A stretch of 7,779 nt of DNA. Source: Alphaproteobacteria bacterium (GTDB lineage Bacteria; Pseudomonadota; Alphaproteobacteria; UBA8366). Positions within the stretch are counted from its first letter, which is position 1; every line of letters begins with the position of its first letter. Shown here in pieces: positions 1 through 5,543 of this stretch. The stretch covers positions 1-7,779 of the forward strand of contig JABJCS010000742.1 in NCBI GenBank assembly GCA_018665505.1. Direction: 5' to 3'. The notes beneath the pieces are model-generated. The model had not been told where the DNA came from. It did no database searches and was given only the letters and a program-made list of their open reading frames with translations. A program made the position numbers and the translations under genes.

Positions 1-1
1 C

Positions 2-730
2 ACATGGATCTTATTGCTGCCACCGGTCTTATTCTTTGTCGTGAGCAAACCAGAGGATGTCGGGTTACGGCCTGATGGCGTGTCGATTCCTGCCGATCTC
101 GAGGGCCCGCAAGCCGCTGCTGAAGCGGGTGATGAAAACGACTTTACCCTTTCTGAGGCATTAAGAACCCCGGCTTTCTATATCGTGGCTGCCGGACTTT
201 TCACTTTATCGATGCTGGTGACCACTTTGCATTTCTTCCAGGTCTCTATTTTTTCGGATCAAGGTTTGGATACGGAAGTTGCGACCGTTGCGTTTGCCGT
301 ATCTGCAGTGACCATGATCGCGATGATGCCGACCCTGGGTCGCATGTTGGACCGGTTCCCGACTGAGCGTATGTTTGCAGGTGGCTTGTTGGTTCTGGCG
401 ACGACATTGGTCATTGCGGCACAGGTTTCCGGTATCGCGTCAGCGGTGCTGTATGCCTTAGCGTTCGGAATGGCGAATGCTGTCAGCATGACCTATTACA
501 CGTTTATGTGGCCACGATATTTCGGGCGCACCTATCTGGGCAGTATTCAGGGAACAGGGCAGATGATCGGTGTTGTCGGTGCGTCGCTCGGCCCCCTACC
601 CCTTGGCTTCGCCAAGGACTATTTCGGTAACTACGATGCAATGTTGGTGGGGCTCGCCGTAATTCCACTGACCTGGGCCGTCGTGGCGGCGTTGTTTCTA
701 CGCCAACCAGTAAAACTCAAACCCCTATAG
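2..730 (+). CDS. MFS transporter, C-terminal half (5' end outside window)
   Basis: Major facilitator superfamily secondary carrier in the inner membrane. The frame is open to the left edge (codons from base 2 read TWILLLPP...), so the TTG at base 14 is not a credible start and the N-terminal half lies outside the window. What remains is the end of TM6, a hydrophilic central loop with the common MFS text KPEDVGLRPDG, and six further hydrophobic segments (TM7-12). A motif-A-like GRMLDRFP lies in the TM8-9 loop (about bases 344-367). The text MWPRYFGRTYLGSIQG between TM10 and TM11 is typical of the oxalate/formate antiporter-like MFS group that carries small carboxylates. The stop TAG is 11 bases before a 2-hydroxyacid dehydrogenase gene, so the cargo may be a carboxylic acid linked to that enzyme. 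That link is inference; the MFS assignment is firm. Confidence 0.9.
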   Translation, partial: TWILLLPPVLFFVVSKPEDVGLRPDGVSIPADLEGPQAAAEAGDENDFTLSEALRTPAFYIVAAGLFTLSMLVTTLHFFQVSIFSDQGLDTEVATVAFAVSAVTMIAMMPTLGRMLDRFPTERMFAGGLLVLATTLVIAAQVSGIASAVLYALAFGMANAVSMTYYTFMWPRYFGRTYLGSIQGTGQMIGVVGASLGPLPLGFAKDYFGNYDAMLVGLAVIPLTWAVVAALFLRQPVKLKPL

Positions 731-741
731 GACTCGATGCG

Positions 742-1788
742 ATGACGCTGAAAATTTTATCCATGATCCCATTGTCGGGCGATGGCCGAAAACGTATCGA
801 GGGTGCGGACCCTTCGGTCGAGTTAACGATGGCGCCGAATTGGTTTCATGGGGAATTTCGCGATACTTGGCCCGAATACACGTCGCGCTCCTACCTGCCC
901 GCGAACTTACAAGGAGAGGGAACGCGGGAAGAGCGCGACGCACTATTTGTGGAGGCGGAGATCATCATCTGTGGATTCCCGTTTCCGCTGGATCTTCGTG
1001 CGCGAGCTCCGAAGTTAAAATGGTTCCACCAGACTCCGGCGGGCGCCAGCAATCTTTTGACCGGGGATTTGTGGGAAAGCGACGTGATGGTGACGACTTC
1101 GCGCGGGCTCGGCAACACGCAGTCGATGGCCGAATGGACAGTCGCCGCGTTTTTCTATTTTGCGCGGGGCTTCAATCAGGCGGTCGCGGACCGAACAGCC
1201 GCTGATTTCGAGAGGCTGGCTTATAATCCAATTCAGATGAAGGATAAGACGGTCTGTGTAATTGGGGCGGGCGGTATCGGCCAGGATGTTGGTAAGCTGT
1301 GCGCGGCTATGGGCATGAGAGTGATCGGTACCCGACGCACAGCCGGATCGCCACCCAAGGGTTTCGATGCAATCTACACTGCCGACAAGCTGATGGATAT
1401 CTTGCCGGAAGCCGATTTCGTCTCCATCTGCTGCCAGTGGACTCCGGACACGGAAGGACTGATCGGAAAAGAGACACTGGGCGCGATGAAGGACGGTGTC
1501 GTGCTCTGTAATCTTGCACGGGGCGAGATCGTCGACGAAGCGGCGCTGAAAGATGCACTGAAGGCCGGAAAACTACGTGGCGTGGGATTGGATGTTTATG
1601 TCGGCGAATTCGACCGACTGCCCGATCCCGAGCTTTGGGCCGATGACCGCGTTCTGTTTACGCCGCATATCTCAGCGGCGACAGATATTCGCAGTACCCG
1701 TCAGATCGATCTTTTCTGTGATAACCTGGAAGCCTATGTTGCAGGTCGCCCGCTCGACAATGTGCTTGATTGGGAGCGCGCCTACTAA
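742..1788 (+). CDS. D-2-hydroxyacid dehydrogenase, NAD(P)-dependent
   Basis: Cytosolic oxidoreductase of the D-isomer-specific 2-hydroxyacid dehydrogenase family, interconverting a 2-hydroxy acid and a 2-keto acid. The Rossmann motif G-A-G-G-I-G is at residues 175-180. The catalytic set is intact: R260 in NLARGEIVDEAAL, E289 in GLDVYVGEF, and H309 in TPHISAATDI. The R-to-E distance of 29 matches the family. The catalytic-domain text KWFHQTPAGASNLL (residues 93-106) is also typical. The length of 348 is slightly above the usual 310-340. The ATG is preceded by AGGA at bases 729-732, nine bases upstream, which overlaps the stop region of the MFS gene and suggests coupled translation. The sequence resembles glyoxylate/hydroxypyruvate reductase-like members, but the substrate cannot be assigned. 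It is the middle gene of an apparent three-gene operon with a transporter on each side. Confidence 0.93.
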   Translation: MTLKILSMIPLSGDGRKRIEGADPSVELTMAPNWFHGEFRDTWPEYTSRSYLPANLQGEGTREERDALFVEAEIIICGFPFPLDLRARAPKLKWFHQTPAGASNLLTGDLWESDVMVTTSRGLGNTQSMAEWTVAAFFYFARGFNQAVADRTAADFERLAYNPIQMKDKTVCVIGAGGIGQDVGKLCAAMGMRVIGTRRTAGSPPKGFDAIYTADKLMDILPEADFVSICCQWTPDTEGLIGKETLGAMKDGVVLCNLARGEIVDEAALKDALKAGKLRGVGLDVYVGEFDRLPDPELWADDRVLFTPHISAATDIRSTRQIDLFCDNLEAYVAGRPLDNVLDWERAY

Positions 1789-1796
1789 CACGGCAT

Positions 1797-1801
1797 AGGA
1801 G
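1797..1801 (+). promoter_or_regulatory. Shine-Dalgarno AGGAG deciding a TTG start
   Basis: AGGAG lies nine bases before TTG 1811, good spacing for a ribosome binding site. The first in-frame ATG (1865, residue 19) has no comparable site, so TTG is preferred as the start of the EamA transporter. Confidence 0.6.
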
Positions 1802-1810
1802 CGCCATCTG

Positions 1811-2725
1811 TTGAGCGAAGAGAAGATCGGCGCGCGCGACGATGCGGAGGGTACGCGCTCCGCGATGCGCATTACCCTGCTCTCAACCGGCGTGTTCGCG
1901 AGCATGGATGCGCTGACGAAACATGTCAGCTTGTTCTATTCCGCACCGCAGATCATTTGGATCCGCTACATGGTATTCGCCTCCTATGGCCTGGTGGTGA
2001 CGATCCGTCGCCAAGGCTGGCGGGCCTTTCAATCGAATGCGATGACGTTGCAAATCTGCCGGGGTCTTTTGCTGGCGGGTGAAGTGTCCATTTTCGTCAT
2101 CGCTTTTCGTAATCTTCCCCTGGCGGACGTCCAGGCAATTGCCGGGATTGGTCCACTGGTCGCAACCGCCCTTTCGGTACCGATCCTCGGAGAGAAAGTC
2201 GGCATTCGCCGTTGGAGCGCCATCGGCGTCGGATTTTTCGGTCTCGTAGTTATTATTCGACCGGGATTTGGAATCTTTGATCCGATGCTGCTTTTGCCTG
2301 CCTTCGGCATCTCGATCTATGCGCTCTATCAGGTGCTGACCCGTGTTGCCGCGCGTCACGATCACCCGGATACAACGGTCCTCTATACGGGCGTCGTCGG
2401 TTTGGTCGCTATGACGATGATCGGACCTTTCTTTTGGAAGACACCCGATGCGACCGGAATATCCCTAATGTTGTGTATTGCGGTGCTTGGTTTGTCCGGC
2501 CATGCGTTACTGATCAAGGCGTTGGCCTTGGCTCCCGCCAGCGTTCTGCAGCCGCTGAATTATATCACGATCGTTTGGGTGACGATTCTCGGGTATTTTT
2601 TCTACGACGACTTGCCCGATATGCCGACGGTCGTCGGCGCATTGATCATCGTCGCCAGCGGTCTCTATACCTTCCACCGGGAGCGGGTACGTGGGGAGCC
2701 TTATACGGAGTCCAAGACTTCGTAG
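1811..2725 (+). CDS. EamA/DMT-family transporter
   Basis: Inner-membrane carrier of the drug/metabolite transporter superfamily, with the usual length of about 300 residues and two EamA repeats (roughly residues 20-150 and 160-288), giving about ten membrane helices. The first repeat ends with the classic text LPLADVQAIAGIGPLVAT (residues 102-119), then PILGEKVGIRRW. The second has ALALAPASVLQPLNYI (237-252), then a block ending GALIIVASGLYTFHRER. The start is TTG with AGGAG nine bases upstream; the ATG at 1865 would remove only an 18-residue charged cytoplasmic leader. The gene follows the dehydrogenase after 22 bases and is probably co-transcribed. Family members export or import metabolites, amino acids or compatible solutes; no substrate can be inferred here. 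Its last eight codons and the stop overlap the 3' end of the convergent DUF1989 gene by 25 bases. Confidence 0.92.
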   Translation: MSEEKIGARDDAEGTRSAMRITLLSTGVFASMDALTKHVSLFYSAPQIIWIRYMVFASYGLVVTIRRQGWRAFQSNAMTLQICRGLLLAGEVSIFVIAFRNLPLADVQAIAGIGPLVATALSVPILGEKVGIRRWSAIGVGFFGLVVIIRPGFGIFDPMLLLPAFGISIYALYQVLTRVAARHDHPDTTVLYTGVVGLVAMTMIGPFFWKTPDATGISLMLCIAVLGLSGHALLIKALALAPASVLQPLNYITIVWVTILGYFFYDDLPDMPTVVGALIIVASGLYTFHRERVRGEPYTESKTS

Positions 2726-3303
2726 TGCACGTCCTTCGGCGTCCCACCGTTGGTCGGGTTCATGTCCTGCGGGCAGGCGGAAAACACAACGATACAGTTC
2801 ATCTCCGCGCGGAAGGTCACGCTGTCGCTCGGCTTCGAGACCGGAGCTTCCTTGTACAATCGCTTGTCGGTGCCCCAAGGCCGATTCATGAACATGTTAA
2901 AGGGGCAAGGTGTGCGTCCGCCGGGCGATTTGCCCATTGCTTCTAGTGCCGCGGCCAAATTGTCTGTGCAATTGTCATGATAGCCGTCATGCCCCAACAA
3001 GTGATAACGATGGACATCGCAGGCGGCGTTCAAAGTATCGTGCACACCGGGCGTGGTGTCTTCGACAATGGTCAGAATGGGCCGACGTTTATTGGTGAGA
3101 AAGGCTTCCCCCATATCCGGCATCATTTTGTTAATTGTCGACCGGGTGTGTTCCATCGACATGAATTCATCGAGGTCGCTTGCATTGAAAGCCCAGGTGT
3201 CGACCACCTGACTGCCATGAGTATTAACGATACGAATACATGCGCCCGAGCTGAGGGGTTGGGCGCGTCCTTGACGGGCGGGGACGAGGATCAATTCGGA
3301 CAT
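2701..3303 (-). CDS. DUF1989 / urea-amidolyase-associated family protein
   Basis: Complete 200-residue cytosolic protein of the DUF1989 family, which includes the urea carboxylase-associated proteins. Family hallmarks run in order: GSQVVDTWAFN (residues 30-40), SMEHTRS (49-55), GVHDTLNAACD (86-96), HDNCTDN (109-115) with C112, PCPFNMFMN (132-140), and the C-terminal SACPQDMNPTNGG (175-187). The conserved Cys and His residues suit a metal- or thiol-dependent hydrolase. Relatives of the paired type (CgdA/CgdB) are known to act as carboxyguanidine deiminase with guanidine carboxylase. Here there is a single copy and no carboxylase or amidolyase nearby, so that specific role is not supported. It is last in the minus-strand operon. 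The AAGGAA ribosome binding site (3313-3308) overlaps the TAA stop of the upstream hydratase, implying translational coupling. The family call is firm; the function is unknown. Confidence 0.88.
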   Translation of the reverse strand: MSELILVPARQGRAQPLSSGACIRIVNTHGSQVVDTWAFNASDLDEFMSMEHTRSTINKMMPDMGEAFLTNKRRPILTIVEDTTPGVHDTLNAACDVHRYHLLGHDGYHDNCTDNLAAALEAMGKSPGGRTPCPFNMFMNRPWGTDKRLYKEAPVSKPSDSVTFRAEMNCIVVFSACPQDMNPTNGGTPKDVHYEVLDSV

Positions 3304-3311
3304 GACATTCC

Positions 3312-4169
3312 TTAAGCGAGTGTGACTTGTGCTTGCATCGCGACAGTTCCCTCCGGTGTCGCCGCCCAGACTTCACAGCCTTCGTCGGTCGGGCGGCCAC
3401 AGACGGTGAACGGCGCGGTGTCGAATAGAGGCGCCCGAGCGCGCATATCAAATTTGGTCAGCGTCTTGTCGGGGGTCATGTCCCGCGCGAAATCGAGCAG
3501 ACATTGCGTCGTGAAGGGGCCATGGACGACGAGGCCCGGATAACCTTCAACCTCCATCGCATAGGTCCGGTCGTAATGGATACGGTGCGGATTGAAGGTG
3601 ATAGCCGAATAGCGGAATAACTGAACGACATCCGGATTCATTTCTCGTTTCCACGGCAAGTCGTCCGGCACCGGGTCGCGTTTTGGAATGCCACTCTTCT
3701 CACCTGGCTTCAGGCCTTCACGGAACACGCCGTCGCGTTCCTCGACTACGCACAGCCCTTCGTCGTTGTAGATGCGGTTGGCGACCTTGGTGAAGACGAG
3801 AACGCCGGTAGCGCCTTTGCGGAGGGAGATATCCATGAGTTCGGTTTCCCGCCGCAGCTTTTCGCCAACCTTGATTGGAGTGTGAAATTCAAACCGGCCG
3901 CCTGCGAACATCCGCCGAGGGAGCGGCATTTTAGGCAGGACGCCAGTATCGGTCGGCAAGCCGTCCGCGCCCAATGTGGCGCGCCGCGATAAGGGTAGGA
4001 AGTAGCATCCGTGCCAACCCGGATGAATGGCGTCACCGGGCCCCGGGGTTACGTCGTCCCGGTCGAAGGTCACAATCATCTCGCGCAACGGCGCTTCAGT
4101 CGCGACATCGGTGTCTTCCACCATGGTGCCGATATGGCTTTTCAACTCGTCTATATTGATGTCTGGCAT
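3312..4169 (-). CDS. FAS1-like dehydratase / MaoC-type double-hotdog acyl-CoA hydratase
   Basis: Cytosolic enzyme of 285 residues with two fused hotdog domains, the architecture of the mesaconyl-C4-CoA/itaconyl-CoA hydratase and HTD2-like group, which add or remove water on acyl-CoA thioesters. The N-terminal FAS1-like dehydratase domain (about residues 1-150) carries PLPRRMFAGGRFEFHTP (82-98) and the strand VFTKVANRIYNDEG. The C-terminal MaoC-like domain (about 170-285) carries LFRYSAITFNPHRIHYD (184-200), with the N193/H195/H198/D200 cluster of the active-site hydratase motif, and GYPGLVVHGP (209-218). The start ATG has AAAAGGAA seven bases upstream. The gene sits between the LLM monooxygenase (18-base gap) and the DUF1989 gene (8-base gap). 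A role in degrading a branched or dicarboxylic acyl-CoA is plausible; the exact substrate is inference. No CoA ligase, CoA transferase or lyase lies in the window. Confidence 0.87.
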   Translation of the reverse strand: MPDINIDELKSHIGTMVEDTDVATEAPLREMIVTFDRDDVTPGPGDAIHPGWHGCYFLPLSRRATLGADGLPTDTGVLPKMPLPRRMFAGGRFEFHTPIKVGEKLRRETELMDISLRKGATGVLVFTKVANRIYNDEGLCVVEERDGVFREGLKPGEKSGIPKRDPVPDDLPWKREMNPDVVQLFRYSAITFNPHRIHYDRTYAMEVEGYPGLVVHGPFTTQCLLDFARDMTPDKTLTKFDMRARAPLFDTAPFTVCGRPTDEGCEVWAATPEGTVAMQAQVTLA

Positions 4170-4187
4170 CGTCAGTTCCTTTTCGAA

Positions 4188-5291
4188 TTAGCCAGCCGCT
4201 TCCATGGCGTTAACGCGCGGTGCTACGTCGTTCATGATCAGCCGCATTGCAGACATTGATTCTTCGGACGGCATGCCGCCGATATTTGTCCAGAGCGCGA
4301 ACTCAGTGATCCCCAGGCGCTCGCGCAATTCGTTCAGCTTCTCGGCGCAAGTGGCTGGGTCGTCGGCGATAGCAGCACCATTGTCGTATAGTTTGTCGAA
4401 GTTGAGATAACCACCGTCCAACGTCTTCTTGCTCTCGCTCATGGTCAGCTCATAGCCTTTGATGAGGTCCGGCTGTCCGCCGACGGATTTCTGGTTGGCC
4501 GTCACCTTGGCGTAGAACCATTCCATGCGTTCCCGCGCAATCCGCTTCGCTTCTTCTTGCGATTCATGGACGAAAAACGGCAGCAACATCATCCGCTCCG
4601 CGCCCTTGGGATCATGGCCTGCTTTCTCACATTCTATTTCATAGTCTTGGATGCTCTCCTCGATCTTGTCGATCCATTCTTCGCGGTAGGTGCGGTAGGA
4701 GAACGGCGAGGCCAATTGCAAGCCGAAGCCTTTGCGAGCTGCCGTCTTGAAACTGTCCGGTGAGATACAAGCCTGGTAGAGCGGCGGATGTGGTTTTTGT
4801 ACCGGTTTCGGTAGAACCTCGGTCGGTTGCGGAATGTTCCAGAACTTGCCCTCATGGGTAATCGGCTCGTCGCCCCATGCCTTGAGCATGATCTCCATCG
4901 CTTCCTCGAACATCTCCCGGCTGTCTTCCATGGGAATGCCGAGGCCATCGAACTCGTGCGGCTGATAGGCGCGACCGGCACCGAATAGTAGGCGGCCCTT
5001 GGAGAGGATATCGACCAGGGCGAAGTCAGACGCGGTGCGAAGCGGATGATTGAACGGCATGACGACGACAGCCATGCCAATTTTGATCTTTGTGGTGGCC
5101 TTGGCGAGAGCGGCGGCCAGCACCTGGGTCGATGTGACAACGCCATAGCTCGAGAAAAGATGTTCGGCGATCCAAATCGTGTCGAATCCAAGCTCTTCCG
5201 CGAGTTTGAATTGCTCGAAATCGGTTTCAAAATTTTCCGGCACCCGGCTCAAGTCCGGCACTTGGCTTAGGCTAAAGGTTCCCCATTTCAT
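4188..5291 (-). CDS. LLM-class flavin-dependent oxidoreductase (luciferase-like monooxygenase)
   Basis: Cytosolic TIM-barrel flavin enzyme of 367 residues, the usual length for the bacterial luciferase-like monooxygenase family. Such enzymes use reduced FMN from a partner reductase, or F420 in some branches, to oxygenate an organic substrate. Visible hallmarks are the N-terminal strand MKWGTFSLSQ, AEELGFDTIWIAEHLF (residues 31-46) with E43-H44 at the place of the luciferase active-site Glu-His, IGMAVVVMPFNHPLRTASDF (71-90), DILSKGRLLFGAGRAY (94-109) near the flavin phosphate, and the C-terminal block around DDPATCAEKLNELRERLGI (310-328). It is first in the minus-strand operon, with a strong ribosome binding site and a promoter-like element upstream. 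No flavin reductase is present. The substrate is unknown; oxygenation of a compound later handled as a CoA thioester by the neighbouring hydratase is a reasonable guess. Confidence 0.93.
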   Translation of the reverse strand: MKWGTFSLSQVPDLSRVPENFETDFEQFKLAEELGFDTIWIAEHLFSSYGVVTSTQVLAAALAKATTKIKIGMAVVVMPFNHPLRTASDFALVDILSKGRLLFGAGRAYQPHEFDGLGIPMEDSREMFEEAMEIMLKAWGDEPITHEGKFWNIPQPTEVLPKPVQKPHPPLYQACISPDSFKTAARKGFGLQLASPFSYRTYREEWIDKIEESIQDYEIECEKAGHDPKGAERMMLLPFFVHESQEEAKRIARERMEWFYAKVTANQKSVGGQPDLIKGYELTMSESKKTLDGGYLNFDKLYDNGAAIADDPATCAEKLNELRERLGITEFALWTNIGGMPSEESMSAMRLIMNDVAPRVNAMEAAG

Positions 5292-5295
5292 CGCA

Positions 5296-5304
5296 CCCTC
5301 CTTT
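5296..5304 (-). promoter_or_regulatory. Strong Shine-Dalgarno site for the LLM gene
   Basis: Read on the minus strand this is AAAGGAGGG. The GGAGG core ends five bases before the ATG at 5291. The near-perfect match to the anti-Shine-Dalgarno sequence supports both the start codon and strong translation of the first gene of this operon. Confidence 0.75.
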
Positions 5305-5322
5305 CACACTACCCAGACATAA

Positions 5323-5350
5323 ATATTAGACCCCTTATCGTTGCTGTGAA
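5323..5350 (-). promoter_or_regulatory. Candidate sigma70-type promoter for the LLM-hydratase-DUF1989 operon
   Basis: On the minus strand, TTCACA (5350-5345, five of six matches to TTGACA) is followed after 16 bases by TAATAT (5328-5323, four of six matches to TATAAT). Transcription would start near base 5316, giving a leader of about 25 bases that contains the ribosome binding site. Position, spacing and A+T richness fit, but promoters read by eye are uncertain. Confidence 0.45.
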
Positions 5351-5358
5351 GTAAGGGG
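5331..5358. promoter_or_regulatory. Perfect 7-base inverted repeat over the promoter; candidate operator
   Basis: CCCCTTA (5331-5337) and TAAGGGG (5352-5358) are perfect reverse complements separated by 14 bases. Their centres are 21 bases apart, about two helical turns, which suits a dimeric regulator on one face of the DNA. Allowing one bulged base (A5330), the arms extend by AG and CT. One arm lies in the spacer between the -35 and -10 candidates and the other just upstream of the -35, so a bound protein would directly affect the minus operon. A hairpin is possible, but there is no U-tract, so it is not a normal terminator. Confidence 0.45.
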
Positions 5359-5391
5359 CTCCGGGGTGCGGATGGTGAAATTTCGACATAG

Positions 5392-5413
5392 CGCGAAGAT
5401 CAATTTATTCGCG
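5392..5413. repeat. Inverted repeat CGCGAA / TTCGCG in the divergent intergenic region
   Basis: CGCGAA (5392-5397) and TTCGCG (5408-5413) form a perfect 6-base inverted repeat around a 10-base A+T-rich spacer. It lies between the divergent operons and upstream of both. A direct repeat TCGACAT (5383-5389 and 5422-5428) brackets it. A second small inverted repeat, ATGCC/GGCAT (5459-5463 and 5474-5478), also has a 10-base spacer. Together they look more like protein-binding sites than an RNA gene, but each is short enough to occur by chance. Confidence 0.3.
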
Positions 5414-5543
5414 GCATTTTGTCGACATTAAAACCAAAAGGGGTACGTTTGTCTTCTGATGCCGATAAGTAGAGGCATGAGGTCTGGAGATAGCGTCCCG
5501 CGTCGCTTTGTATCAGCGCTCATGTTGAATCTAGGGGGAGGAA

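Noticed and set aside
1865..1867. ATG as alternative start of the EamA transporter
   Set aside because: The TTG at 1811 has AGGAG at nine-base spacing and this ATG does not. It remains possible and would only remove 18 residues.
1883..2365. A 160-codon minus-strand frame opposite the EamA transporter
   Set aside because: Antisense shadow of a strongly supported membrane protein; hydrophilic product without motifs.
2434..2946. A 170-codon plus-strand frame spanning the convergent junction
   Set aside because: It crosses the 3' ends of two well-supported genes, is rich in R/G/A, and has no convincing start region or family resemblance.
2701..3303. DUF1989 gene as carboxyguanidine deiminase subunit of a guanidine pathway
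   Set aside because: The known system needs two DUF1989 subunits with a biotin-dependent carboxylase and an amidase; only one copy and none of the partners are present here.
4634..5230. A 198-codon open frame on the minus strand inside the LLM gene
   Set aside because: Its product is rich in R, S and P with no domain pattern, typical of an out-of-frame reading of a GC-rich gene. The LLM frame carries clear family motifs throughout.
5331..5358. CCCCTTA/TAAGGGG hairpin as a transcription terminator
   Set aside because: No gene ends here on either strand and neither arm is followed by a T-tract; position over a promoter favours an operator.
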